DNA from: Thiolapillus brandeum
Lineage (GTDB): Bacteria > Pseudomonadota > Gammaproteobacteria > Chromatiales > Chromatiaceae
Length of the DNA stretch: 64,000 nt
Assembly: GCF_000828615.1 (NCBI RefSeq)
Contig: NZ_AP012273.1
Location: 1,426,001-1,490,000, forward strand
Reading direction: 5' to 3'
This document shows, piece after piece, positions 36,987 through 45,852 of this stretch. The notes under the pieces were generated by a model. The model ran no database searches. It was not told the origin of the DNA and saw only the letters and a list, made by a program, of their open reading frames with translations. The position numbers were made by a program, and so were the translations under genes. The stretch's first letter is position 1; the number at the start of each line of letters is the position of its first letter.

Positions 36987-38015
36987 ATGACGGACATTCA
37001 TCAACAACACAAATCCTCTGTCGGGGAAATCAAATTATCTTCAATACTGATGACAATATCCAAGCACAGGAGAAGCTTTCTTCTGGTACTCGGAGCATCT
37101 GTTCTCCTGGGCATCATTTTTGCAATGAGTGCTCCTGTCAGGCATAACTACGTGACAACGATTCAAATCGGATCCGCTTATGGCAACAACCGGCTGTCGG
37201 GAACCATGATCGAGAACCTGGAAAGTGTGCTGACCAAGCTGAAACAAGCCCTCATTCCAAGGGTTACAGAAGAATGGTCTGCCCGAAATCCCCCTGTCCA
37301 GGCGCCCGTGGTCACTGTAAAGGCTGCCAAGACGACCGGGATCATCCTCCTTCAGACAGCTACCACGAACGCCGAAAAAAACAAGGTTACTGCTTTTCAC
37401 AGAGCCGTTGCAGATCTTTTGGTGGAAGAACACCATCTGTTGATAAAAACTCAACAAGCGGTCAAGCTGTCCAGTGCCCAGGCGAAGCTGGACTCCGCTA
37501 CATCGAATATCGACCGGCTACATACATCGCTCCGCAGCCTGGAACAGCGATTGCCACTGGAAAAACAACAACTCGAACGTCTCAGTAAGGAAATTACCGA
37601 GGTGAGAAACGTTCAGAAGCAGTTCTTTTCCGGCAACCCTCCCGAGAATCTCCCGACTGCAGGTATCTATTTGTTGCTATCCAAACTTCCGTCAATGTCA
37701 GAACGGCGTGATCGACTGGAAAAGGACATAAGCTTTGGGCTGGAAGACAAGATAGCCAAAATCAGGACTGAATTGAAAAAATCGGAGATCGACAAAGAAC
37801 GGCTTGAATCTGAACAAGCATTACTGAAAAATGAACTGGACAGCTTGCGTTCCACTCGGATTCTCGGCCTGGCATTGCCCATGCCGGGAACATTAGGTCT
37901 TCCCCCCATGGCCATATTGTTTCTGAGTTTTATTTTTGGTCTTATCGCAGCCTGGCTGGTAGTCATGATTCTGGAAGTCCAAGCCGCCAGGCACTCCGGA
38001 CTTATGAAGACCTGA
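36987..38015 (+). CDS. Wzz-like polysaccharide co-polymerase / chain-length protein
   Basis: About 342 residues. N-terminal membrane helix (~20-42, SFLLVLGASVLLGIIFAM), a periplasmic helical region (~45-295) with coiled coils (LDSATSNIDRLHTSLRSLEQ) and a C-terminal proline-rich helix (PMPGTLGLPPMAILFLSFIF). This two-helix layout is that of PCP/Wzz proteins. The start is put at the ATG 36987; a TTG at 36948 is in frame. There is no kinase domain. In ABC-type clusters it would interact with exporter or outer-membrane partner rather than with Wzy. Confidence 0.8.
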   Translation: MTDIHQQHKSSVGEIKLSSILMTISKHRRSFLLVLGASVLLGIIFAMSAPVRHNYVTTIQIGSAYGNNRLSGTMIENLESVLTKLKQALIPRVTEEWSARNPPVQAPVVTVKAAKTTGIILLQTATTNAEKNKVTAFHRAVADLLVEEHHLLIKTQQAVKLSSAQAKLDSATSNIDRLHTSLRSLEQRLPLEKQQLERLSKEITEVRNVQKQFFSGNPPENLPTAGIYLLLSKLPSMSERRDRLEKDISFGLEDKIAKIRTELKKSEIDKERLESEQALLKNELDSLRSTRILGLALPMPGTLGLPPMAILFLSFIFGLIAAWLVVMILEVQAARHSGLMKT

Positions 38016-38248
38016 TGGGTTGCTGCGCAACCATCGGCGGTTCTACTGTATATGACAAAGGAGCTGGTTACACCACCATGATTCATGGAGCAGAACGCGA
38101 CAGGGTTGTCGTGACACACTGAGAGCGATGGGATACATTCGAAGCACTTCCTGCTGAGACGGTGACCAAGTGCACGCTGTTGGAACCATTCTTCTCCTGC
38201 TTCGAATCCAGCCCCATCATCTTTGATACCCTCAATTAAGGAACATCA
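38016..38248 (+). other. Intergenic stretch inside the island
   Basis: 233 bases between the Wzz-like gene and a methyltransferase gene. It opens with a small hairpin (GGTTGC-TGC-GCAACC near 38019-38033). I see no gene, no T-run and no promoter I would trust. Confidence 0.3.
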
Positions 38249-39007
38249 ATGTTTGACAACTACCCCAAAAGCCGTCCTCCTTTGCCAGACCAAATCAAGA
38301 AAATATACTCTGTGCATTACAAGTCCAATCGTGAAGGACAGACAACAGCTTCGTCACTGGCGCAAAAAATGGAATCCTGGTTACACAGGAAAGTTGCAGG
38401 AGATGTGGCCCATGAGAAGAATACAGAAAAGGCAACCTTGGAACTTGGTGCGGGCACTCTCAACCAACTTCAGTACGAACCGACCAGTCCTTCTTACGAT
38501 ATAGTTGAGCCCTTTGCCGATCTCTACAGTAGTTCACCGCTTCTCGAAAGAATTAGAAATGTATACTCTGACATCGCTGAGGTGCCTGGTGACTTCCGTT
38601 ACGACCGTATTACATCGGTGGCCACACTGGAGCATATTTGCAACCTACCGGAGGTAATCGCACGAAGTGGATTATTGCTGTCAGAGCAGGGCGTATTTCG
38701 TGCAAGCATTCCTAGCGAAGGTACATTTCTTTGGGCGCTCGGCTGGAAATTGACCACTGGAATGGAATTTAGGCTCCGGCATGGTTTGGATTACGCCTTC
38801 CTGATGAAACACGAACACGTAAATACCGCCGATGAAATAGAGGAAGCACTGGATTACTTTTTCGATCAGGTCAGCTGTAAGGTATTTGGTTTGAGCAGAT
38901 CTATCTCCCTCTATCGTTACTATGAATGCCGAAACCCGATAGCCGAAAGATGCCACGAGTTTTCCTCACCCCACCCTAAATATTGGTCATCGAATTCTTT
39001 TGATTGA
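38249..39007 (+). CDS. Class I SAM-dependent methyltransferase
   Basis: 252 residues. Motif I is LELGAGTLNQL, followed by YDIVEPFADLY and the post-motif SVATLEHICNLPEVIARSGLLL. The C-terminal part (GMEFRLRHGLDYAFLMKHEHVNTADEIEEAL) is likely a substrate lid. Acceptor not readable; context suggests a sugar or glycan-carrier intermediate. Ribosome site AAGGAACATCA. AT-rich codon use matches the surrounding island. Confidence 0.85.
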   Translation: MFDNYPKSRPPLPDQIKKIYSVHYKSNREGQTTASSLAQKMESWLHRKVAGDVAHEKNTEKATLELGAGTLNQLQYEPTSPSYDIVEPFADLYSSSPLLERIRNVYSDIAEVPGDFRYDRITSVATLEHICNLPEVIARSGLLLSEQGVFRASIPSEGTFLWALGWKLTTGMEFRLRHGLDYAFLMKHEHVNTADEIEEALDYFFDQVSCKVFGLSRSISLYRYYECRNPIAERCHEFSSPHPKYWSSNSFD

Positions 39008-39019
39008 GACTGCCAGTTC

Positions 39020-41449
39020 ATGGAAGCGAGAAACCTGTTATTTATAGCCACATCAGTACTAGGGTTGTGCGCAACCATCTGGGGATTGATTGAGCTCTCA
39101 TCATTGACTGTTACGGAACTGGGATGGGGTCAATGGCCTTCTTACGCCTTGTATCTGGCTCTTGGATTGGCTGCCATCGAAGGCCTTGCGAGGACATGCA
39201 ATGTAGATCGCCTTTCCTCTGGCGCCATCCTCATTGCACTCCTTTCTGTATTGTCGGGCGCAGTTTGGCAATTGTCGGTCACTATCGCATTCATAATTTC
39301 ATCATTCATTGTAGGATCAGCGGTACTGAAAGGGTGGAAGGTAAACAGAAGTGACATACCACAGACCGTGACACTATTAATTGGCGCTTGCATGTACGGC
39401 ACCCTCGTCGGCCTGTTGGCCCATTTTCCGATAAATTATCCCGGACTGTATGCCGTTCTGCTCCTTGCGCCGTTAGGCTTTGGATGGCGCGTTGTCACGG
39501 ACTTATTTCGGTCGATAGGCCGAACCTGGCAGATACACACCGAATTTCGTTGGATTGACCTCGCCATCTCGCTGATAGCACTCGTGCACTTCTCCGTGGC
39601 CCTGATGCCGGAAATCGGGCATGACGCGCTTGCCATGCACCTTTTTATTCCTGGCCATATGGCATATCGTCACGAATGGGGCTTCGATGTAGATACCTAT
39701 GTATGGGCAGTCATGCCCATGATGGGAGATTGGATCTATTCCCTGGTCTATATGCTGGGCGGAGAAACCGCCGCTCGAATCACAAACCTGAGTTTTGCAT
39801 TCATTCTGTGTTTATTACTTCGTGATCTCGTTTTATGGGCCGGTGGTAGAGAGATCGGAGCCAGGTTGGCTGTTCTACTGTTTCTTGTGACACCACTCAC
39901 ACTGAGAGAAACAAGCACGCTACTGATCGACTCGATCTGGGCAGCATTTGTTATTGCTGGAACATTATCTTTGTTGGAGTCTCTGTCATCCACAACAAAT
40001 ACAAAGACATATCTCCCGATCGCAGGAACTCTTCTAGCCGGCGCTCTAGCGACAAAATCAGTCACATTCACGGTTATTCCTGCGCTAGTACTAATTATGA
40101 TCGTTCATTACAAAGTGTGGCTACACAAGGATATGGTTCGTACCATAACTTTTAGTCTATTGCTATTTGTTGTCATCGGCTCCATCCCATATCTTACTGC
40201 TTGGCATATTACCGGAAACCCCGTTTTTCCTTTTTTCAACGAATACTTTAAAGCCCCCCAGTATCCTCCAGTCAATTTCGAAGCGCCATCTATCTTTGAA
40301 AAGGGTACGTCTTGGGACACCATATACCGCATTACCTTTGACTCAAAGAAATATCTGGAAAGCAGGCCCGGTGCCGGTGGATTTCAGTGGCTGATATTGT
40401 TTCTTCCGGCTGCGGTCTTTCTTGCCATAACGCGACATCGAAAGGGTATAGAGTTGATTGCTATTGGCGTTCTGGCAGTAGTCGCCACCTTTCACCAAAC
40501 AGCCTACCTGCGCTATATACTTCCTTCCTACGTGATTCTCATAGCGGTGATTGGTTTGTCCATATCAATCTTGGTTTCGACTGAGAAATCCAGACTCAGG
40601 TTGTTTGTATTCATTGCTATTTTCGTGGTTGTTGTTCTGAACATGGCATTTTTCAGATCCGGAACATTCTATAGTGATGTATCTCCCAAGGCCTTGCTGA
40701 GCAAGAGCGGTCGCGAGGCCTATCTACGTGAGCGACTGCCCATAAGAAATGCAGTACGTCTTCTTAATGAACTGAATACAGATATGAGACCCGTTGCTGT
40801 TTTTGCACCAACGCTCATGGCTGGATTGCACTCAGATGCACTTTTTACCAGTTGGTACAACACCCGGTTTCGTAATCAGATGAACAAGGCAACGGATTCA
40901 GAATCGCTATTGAAAGGACTTCTTAAGGAAGGCGTTGAATACCTGGTCCTCGATGAACATAGGGTTTCACCGAAAAGAGCGAGCTTGATCAGATCGGTGA
41001 CTGAGGAGGTGATACGTTACGGGGCAGTTTCAGTCAGGAAGATTCCGGACGACAGGCTTTTCAACACCGAATTGTTGAAGAACAATGATTTTGCGGATGA
41101 TGGCGCATGGAACCTGCCCAATGGTGTAACTGTGGGTAGCGATGGAATCGTTGTCAATAACCAGCGATCGGCTACACAGGTAATCCCAATTACTCCGGGA
41201 ACGGAATACAGGTTATCCGTTAGACAAAGCTGCTTTAGAGGAAGCGCCAAGACACGCCTTCAGGTGAATTGGCTGGATTCCTCATCCAGATTCATCAGCA
41301 CCAACATTCGCGTAGTCGACTGCACGGAAAAACCCACAGTCCATTCCATGGATGTACACCCACCAGACAATGCAGCCAAAGTCGTGATTTATGTGACAGG
41401 ACAAACACGGCAACCCGTTGTTATACATGAGGTTTTCTTCAAGAAATGA
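39020..41449 (+). CDS. Multi-span membrane glycosyltransferase (GT-C type) with a C-terminal beta domain
   Basis: 809 residues. About a dozen membrane helices in residues ~1-540, then a soluble region. After an early helix pair there is a GT-C-like acidic loop, PEIGHDALAMHLFIPGHMAY. C-terminal residues ~680-809 resemble a carbohydrate-binding beta sandwich (NNDFADDGAWNLPNGVTV ... AAKVVIYVTGQTRQP). It overlaps the GT2 gene by four bases. With that GT2 and GtrA it forms the membrane transferase of a three-part glycosylation system that uses lipid-linked sugar outside the membrane. Confidence 0.78.
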   Translation: MEARNLLFIATSVLGLCATIWGLIELSSLTVTELGWGQWPSYALYLALGLAAIEGLARTCNVDRLSSGAILIALLSVLSGAVWQLSVTIAFIISSFIVGSAVLKGWKVNRSDIPQTVTLLIGACMYGTLVGLLAHFPINYPGLYAVLLLAPLGFGWRVVTDLFRSIGRTWQIHTEFRWIDLAISLIALVHFSVALMPEIGHDALAMHLFIPGHMAYRHEWGFDVDTYVWAVMPMMGDWIYSLVYMLGGETAARITNLSFAFILCLLLRDLVLWAGGREIGARLAVLLFLVTPLTLRETSTLLIDSIWAAFVIAGTLSLLESLSSTTNTKTYLPIAGTLLAGALATKSVTFTVIPALVLIMIVHYKVWLHKDMVRTITFSLLLFVVIGSIPYLTAWHITGNPVFPFFNEYFKAPQYPPVNFEAPSIFEKGTSWDTIYRITFDSKKYLESRPGAGGFQWLILFLPAAVFLAITRHRKGIELIAIGVLAVVATFHQTAYLRYILPSYVILIAVIGLSISILVSTEKSRLRLFVFIAIFVVVVLNMAFFRSGTFYSDVSPKALLSKSGREAYLRERLPIRNAVRLLNELNTDMRPVAVFAPTLMAGLHSDALFTSWYNTRFRNQMNKATDSESLLKGLLKEGVEYLVLDEHRVSPKRASLIRSVTEEVIRYGAVSVRKIPDDRLFNTELLKNNDFADDGAWNLPNGVTVGSDGIVVNNQRSATQVIPITPGTEYRLSVRQSCFRGSAKTRLQVNWLDSSSRFISTNIRVVDCTEKPTVHSMDVHPPDNAAKVVIYVTGQTRQPVVIHEVFFKK

Positions 41450-42438
41450 ATAGTACAACAATGAAAGATCGAGCCAAGATCGCTGTGGTGATCCCAACCT
41501 ACAAGGTCAAAGACCATATCTTGGGGGTCATAGACGGGATTCCCGGTTTCGTATGGCGTATATATGTGGTGGATGATGCTTGTCCACTGCACTCAGGAAA
41601 ATACGTGGATAATATGACCGACGATGCACGTATCCGGGTGATATATCATGACGCCAATCAGGGAGTTGGAGGTGCCGTGATGACTGGTTATCGGGCGGCA
41701 ATTGATGATGAAGCAGACATCATCGTGAAAATCGATGGGGATGGTCAGATGCCCCCCGGGTTGATCCCCTATTTCGTGGAGCCTATTCTGTCCGGGGACG
41801 CAGACTATACAAAGGGAAACCGGTTTTATGATCTTGAAGAGATTCGTACCATGCCCCCTCTTAGATTATTTGGAAATGCCATATTATCCTTCATGACCAA
41901 GCTGTCATCTGGATACTGGAACCTGTTCGACCCCACCAACGGCTATACTGCGATTCATGTCGATGTGGCAAAACACCTCCCTTTCAATAAGATAAGCAAC
42001 AGGTATTTTTTTGAAACCGACATGCTATTCAGACTCAACACACTAAGAGCAGTAGTATTGGATATTCCAATGGAAGCAAAATATGGGGATGAGAATAGTA
42101 GTTTGAGAATTTCACATATCGTTTTTGAGTTTTTCATGAAGCATATTAGGAATACATTCAAGAGAATATTCTACAATTACTATCTGCGGGACTTGTCTTT
42201 GGCCTCGATCGAGTTGCCAGTAGGATTGGTCATGCTGGTATTTGGAGTCATATTCGGTGGATATCATTGGATAGATTCATCCAGATCGGGTGTCCCCACT
42301 CCTGCCGGTACTGTCATGCTTGCCGCAATGCCCATACTTATGGGATTACAGTTGATACTCTCTTTTATTGGATATGATGTTTCGTCAGTACCAAGCAAAC
42401 CACTTCACCGTAGACTTAAACTTATAGACTCCGAATAA
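41446..42438 (+). CDS. Polyprenyl-phosphate glycosyltransferase (GT2, GtrB/DPM type)
   Basis: 330 residues. GT2 core VVIPTYKVKDHILGVIDGIP, IYVVDDACP, and the metal site KIDGDGQM, followed by two C-terminal membrane helices (~255-275 and ~290-315). This is the layout of enzymes that transfer a sugar to undecaprenyl phosphate. It sits between a GT-C enzyme and GtrA. Low-GC codon use, for example in the segment around 42050-42200. Confidence 0.9.
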   Translation: MNSTTMKDRAKIAVVIPTYKVKDHILGVIDGIPGFVWRIYVVDDACPLHSGKYVDNMTDDARIRVIYHDANQGVGGAVMTGYRAAIDDEADIIVKIDGDGQMPPGLIPYFVEPILSGDADYTKGNRFYDLEEIRTMPPLRLFGNAILSFMTKLSSGYWNLFDPTNGYTAIHVDVAKHLPFNKISNRYFFETDMLFRLNTLRAVVLDIPMEAKYGDENSSLRISHIVFEFFMKHIRNTFKRIFYNYYLRDLSLASIELPVGLVMLVFGVIFGGYHWIDSSRSGVPTPAGTVMLAAMPILMGLQLILSFIGYDVSSVPSKPLHRRLKLIDSE

Positions 42439-42442
42439 AATT

Positions 42443-42850
42443 GTGAGTATTCCCACGCCAGAATTTTCATACAAGCAATTTGTCATATATGTTGTTGGCG
42501 GAGGATTGACTGCAGCCATAGATCTCTCCATCACCTGGATTATGCTTGAAATGGGTATCTGGTATGTGGGCGCAGTGTCTGTCGGGTTTATTTTCAGCCT
42601 ATTGTTCAACTATCTGTTTCATTCTATCGTTACCTTCACCGTCAGTATATCGCGAAACAGTCTTGTAAAATTTCTCATAGTCGTAGCCGTTAACTATATG
42701 ATCATGCTGTCCATAGTTGTTTTTTTTACGTCGGCTATCGGTCAGAGCGTGCTGTTGGGAAAAGTCGTCTCTTTGCCCATCATGGCAGTGCAAGGTTATT
42801 TATTGGGAAAACATTGGGCTTTCAAATACGCTGAAAACCCTAATCCATAA
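42443..42850 (+). CDS. GtrA-family lipid-linked sugar flippase
   Basis: 135 residues, four membrane helices: QFVIYVVGGGLTAAIDLSIT with the GtrA-type opening, FIFSLLFNYLFHSIVTF, and YLLGKHWAFK at the end. GtrA proteins are thought to flip undecaprenyl-phosphate-sugar. Begins at GTG 42443, four bases after the GT2 stop, so it is translationally linked. Last gene of the island. Confidence 0.9.
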   Translation: MSIPTPEFSYKQFVIYVVGGGLTAAIDLSITWIMLEMGIWYVGAVSVGFIFSLLFNYLFHSIVTFTVSISRNSLVKFLIVVAVNYMIMLSIVVFFTSAIGQSVLLGKVVSLPIMAVQGYLLGKHWAFKYAENPNP

Positions 42851-43146
42851 ATCGACCCATCACGCCTCAAGTCCTTACCTTGCGGTGCTCAAGCAGCCCT
42901 CATCCTACACCGCATGGCCCTGTTTGCGCCCGTTATTACCAAGGCTTTCGGTACATGGTCGGGTAGAATACTGATCACAAGCGCGCCCCATCCGGTCGAT
43001 GGGGAAAATCCGGTTTTGCTGGGCCGGAAGTTATGGATTCAGGTATATAGTTAGAGTTTTGTTGGCCAAATGTCATTGAAGCTGATGGCTGTCCAGAGGA
43101 TACTTCGCCCATGTATCCAAGATTTTCCTGACATCAAGGTGTACCC
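42851..43146. other. Right boundary of the polysaccharide island
   Basis: 296 bases without a supported gene. It contains a hairpin CCCCATC-CGGTC-GATGGGG (about 42987-43005), and the right copy of the short repeat (43003-43022). Base composition changes back to the GC level of the chromosome about here. Confidence 0.4.
43003..43022 (+). repeat. Right copy of the short repeat flanking the island
   Basis: Contains AAAATCCGGTTTTGC, the same as the minus-strand sequence at 29236-29256. Opposite orientation to that copy. Could be a remnant of an element end or a weak terminator. Confidence 0.4.
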
Positions 43147-44010
43147 ATGTTCCAGTTTATCCCCGTTACGGAAGAAAACATCTTTGCGGTCAAAGCCACT
43201 GGCAAACTGACCGATGCGGATTACCAGCAGTTTCTTCCACAGTTGGAAGCGCTGATTGCGGAGAACAGTCCCATATCCCTGTTGTTGGAGCTGGAGGATT
43301 TTCATGGCTGGGAGCCCAAAGCCGCCTGGGACGATTTCAGGTTTGGCATGGCGCATGACAAGGATTTCAGGCGTATCGCCATCGTTGGAGAGAAGACCTG
43401 GCACAAATGGATGACACAGCTGGGCAATGCCTTTACGGATACCAGCGTACGCTTTTTCAATCGTGACCAGTTGCAGGAAGCCTGGGATTGGCTGCGTGAA
43501 GGCAATACCGGGAAGAGCAGGGCAGTGGGACAGCAAAGCACGGAAACCGACAAACCTCCTGCCTGGAGGCATATCCTGGTGGCAATGGATTTCTCTCCTC
43601 ATTCCCAATGGGCACTGAACCGTGCGGTGGATCTGTGTCACTGCCACGATGCCCGTCTGACACTGATACATGCCGTGGAAATGACCGGTACGCCGTTGCT
43701 GGACTACGATATCCTGCCGGCAGATCCGGTAGAGTTTATCGAACTGGATCAGCAGCGCTTCGATCAGTCCGTGGAGAAGATCGAGAAACTGGCTGACAGC
43801 CTCGATCTCAATGAAGTTGAAACACAAGTGGTGTGGGGCACACCAAAATCAGCAGTGCTTTCCTATGCGGAGGCACAGAATGTGGATCTCATCATCGTGG
43901 GTTCCCATGGCCGTCATGGTGTGGCGAGATTGCTTGGTTCCACTGCCGTATCCATTGCCAACAATGCCAGAACGGATGTGGTGCTGGTCAGGGAGCCGGG
44001 CCGTTCCTGA
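43147..44010 (+). CDS. STAS/SpoIIAA-like domain fused to a universal stress protein domain
   Basis: 287 residues. Residues ~1-120: SpoIIAA-like domain (AVKATGKLTDADYQQFLPQLEA, LLLELEDFHGWEPKAAW, IAIVGEKTWHKWM, VRFF). Residues ~140-287: UspA domain with ILVAMDFSPHSQWALNRAVDL and the ATP-binding GSHGRHGVARLLGSTAVS. The family usually has these as separate proteins. It overlaps the next gene by one base (TGATG). Role presumed in stress response; ligand not known. Confidence 0.9.
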   Translation: MFQFIPVTEENIFAVKATGKLTDADYQQFLPQLEALIAENSPISLLLELEDFHGWEPKAAWDDFRFGMAHDKDFRRIAIVGEKTWHKWMTQLGNAFTDTSVRFFNRDQLQEAWDWLREGNTGKSRAVGQQSTETDKPPAWRHILVAMDFSPHSQWALNRAVDLCHCHDARLTLIHAVEMTGTPLLDYDILPADPVEFIELDQQRFDQSVEKIEKLADSLDLNEVETQVVWGTPKSAVLSYAEAQNVDLIIVGSHGRHGVARLLGSTAVSIANNARTDVVLVREPGRS

Positions 44011-44558
44011 TGGCAGTTTCCACAGTATTGCGAATAGGCATCTGGATAGTACTGTTGGGGGGTGGACTGATGGCCGGCAGGTGGCTGGACGAGCACTGGT
44101 TCATTACCTTATGGTACAGCCTGGCCTGGCATCTGGTGAGCCTGATCCTTGGTATCCTGCTGCTTTGGCTTGTGCTCAAGGCCGCACGCAATACCGGGCG
44201 CACCCTGAGCAGGTATGGACGCAAAGGTGATTTGCCGCGCCTGGAGACCAATCACCTGGTCACTTCCGGTGTGTACGCATGCATGCGGCATCCCATGCAT
44301 TTTGGGTTGCTGTTTCTACCCCTGTCCCTGGCGCTGATGGTGGGGTCGCCCGGCTTTGTATTCATCATCTCACCTCTGGAGATACTGCTTATGCTGCTCA
44401 TGATCGCTACCCTGGAAGAGGCAGAAGTGGCGCGTAAATTTGGCGAAGCCTATGCCGTGTATCGCCAGCACGTACCTGCCTACAGTCTGAAACCGGCTTG
44501 TTTGAAACTACTGTTTGGCGGCGTTGTAGAATCTGATTCTGGTGAACATCATGTATAA
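44010..44558 (+). CDS. Isoprenylcysteine-methyltransferase-like membrane protein
   Basis: 182 residues, about five hydrophobic helices. The C-terminal half holds the ICMT/PEMT-type SAM site: TSGVYACMRHPMHFGLLFLP and, near the end, EEAEVARKFGEAYAVYRQHVPAY. Such bacterial proteins are usually called isoprenylcysteine carboxyl methyltransferase family, though real substrates are unknown. Starts at ATG 44010, coupled to the STAS-Usp gene. Confidence 0.85.
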   Translation: MAVSTVLRIGIWIVLLGGGLMAGRWLDEHWFITLWYSLAWHLVSLILGILLLWLVLKAARNTGRTLSRYGRKGDLPRLETNHLVTSGVYACMRHPMHFGLLFLPLSLALMVGSPGFVFIISPLEILLMLLMIATLEEAEVARKFGEAYAVYRQHVPAYSLKPACLKLLFGGVVESDSGEHHV

Positions 44559-45852
44559 GTCCTCCGCAGGCAAGCCTATCGGTTTCTGGTCTGCGGTCTC
44601 CATGGGCATAGGTGCCATGGTAGGGGCGGGCATCTTTGCCCTGTTGGGGGAGGCCAGCGCTATTTCCGGCAGTGCGGTGTACATCTCTTTCATTATTGGC
44701 GGGATCATCGCTCTGTTCAGCGGCTATTCCCTGGGCAAACTGGGGGCACGCTATCCTTCGGCGGGAGGTATCGTGGAATACCTGGCCCAGGCCTGGGGCA
44801 CGGGGTTTTTTACCGGGGCCATGAGTATCATGCTTTACCTGGCAGCGGTAGTCTCCCTGAGTCTGATCGCCAAGGCATTCGGCAACTATGCCTTTACTTT
44901 TCTTCCCAAAGGCAGCTCACCATTGTGGCACCATGCCTTTTCAGTCGGCATCGTGGTGCTGTTTGTGGTCATCAACCTGCGTGGAGCCAGGGATGTGGCG
45001 ATCTGGGAACGACTGACCGTGGCTCTGAAATTCTCCGTACTTACCGGCCTGGCCATTGCAGGCATTGTCTATCTCAAGCCGGAGTTGCTGTCGCCTTCGT
45101 TGTATCCGCCGACAAAAGACATCTTTTTCAGCCTTTCCATTACCTTTTTCGCCTATGAAGGATTTCGGGTTATTACCAACACTGCCGAGGATATGCCGGA
45201 TCCGGCACGCACTCTGCCCAGAGCCATGATTGCGGCTATCCTGTTGGTGATGCTGCTCTATGTGGCGGTGTCTTTTGCGGTGTTCGGAAATCTGCCCACG
45301 GACAAGGTGATCGCTTCCCGGGATTACGCCCTGGCGGAAGCAGCGCTTCCCATCTTTGGTCATCTGGGTTTTGTTGTGGTGGCTGTGGCCGCTCTGGTAT
45401 CTACGGCTTCCTCTATCAATGCCAATTTGTATGCTGTTACCAATGTCACTTATCAACTGGCCAAGGATGGAGAACTACCGGCGGCTTTTGGCCAGCCTAT
45501 TGGCCATAGCCGGGAAGGGTTGGTGATCAGCGGTATTCTGATCATCGTGCTTTCCCTGCTGTTCGACCTGTCTCAGATTGCGTCCATCGGTTCCATATCC
45601 ATCCTGTTTGTACATGCGGTTACGCATATCGGTCATTTGCGGCTGACCACCGAAACGGGAGGATCCCGCTGGCTGGTGGCACTGGCAGCGCTATTGTCTT
45701 TGTTGGCCATGGGCCTGGCCCTGGTGTATGTGAGCCATCGGGCCGGAAATGTGGTGCAGGTACTGACAGGATTTGTACTCGTGGCGGCCGCCACGGAACT
45801 GTTGCTGCAGAAAATCAATCATCGCCGGGTGCATCTGCGCATCAGGTCATGA
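44551..45852 (+). CDS. APC-family amino acid permease
   Basis: About 433 residues, twelve membrane helices. TM1 contains the substrate loop SMGIGAMVGAGIFALLGEA and TM6 the FFAYEGFRVITNTAEDM segment. The start is ATG 44551, with GGTGA six bases upstream, overlapping the previous gene by eight bases. It ends six bases inside the convergent second APC gene. Substrate not readable. Confidence 0.92.
   Translation: MYKSSAGKPIGFWSAVSMGIGAMVGAGIFALLGEASAISGSAVYISFIIGGIIALFSGYSLGKLGARYPSAGGIVEYLAQAWGTGFFTGAMSIMLYLAAVVSLSLIAKAFGNYAFTFLPKGSSPLWHHAFSVGIVVLFVVINLRGARDVAIWERLTVALKFSVLTGLAIAGIVYLKPELLSPSLYPPTKDIFFSLSITFFAYEGFRVITNTAEDMPDPARTLPRAMIAAILLVMLLYVAVSFAVFGNLPTDKVIASRDYALAEAALPIFGHLGFVVVAVAALVSTASSINANLYAVTNVTYQLAKDGELPAAFGQPIGHSREGLVISGILIIVLSLLFDLSQIASIGSISILFVHAVTHIGHLRLTTETGGSRWLVALAALLSLLAMGLALVYVSHRAGNVVQVLTGFVLVAAATELLLQKINHRRVHLRIRS

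Noticed and set aside
43051-43827. 258-codon minus-strand frame opposite the STAS-UspA gene
   Set aside because: Antisense shadow of a recognised two-domain protein.
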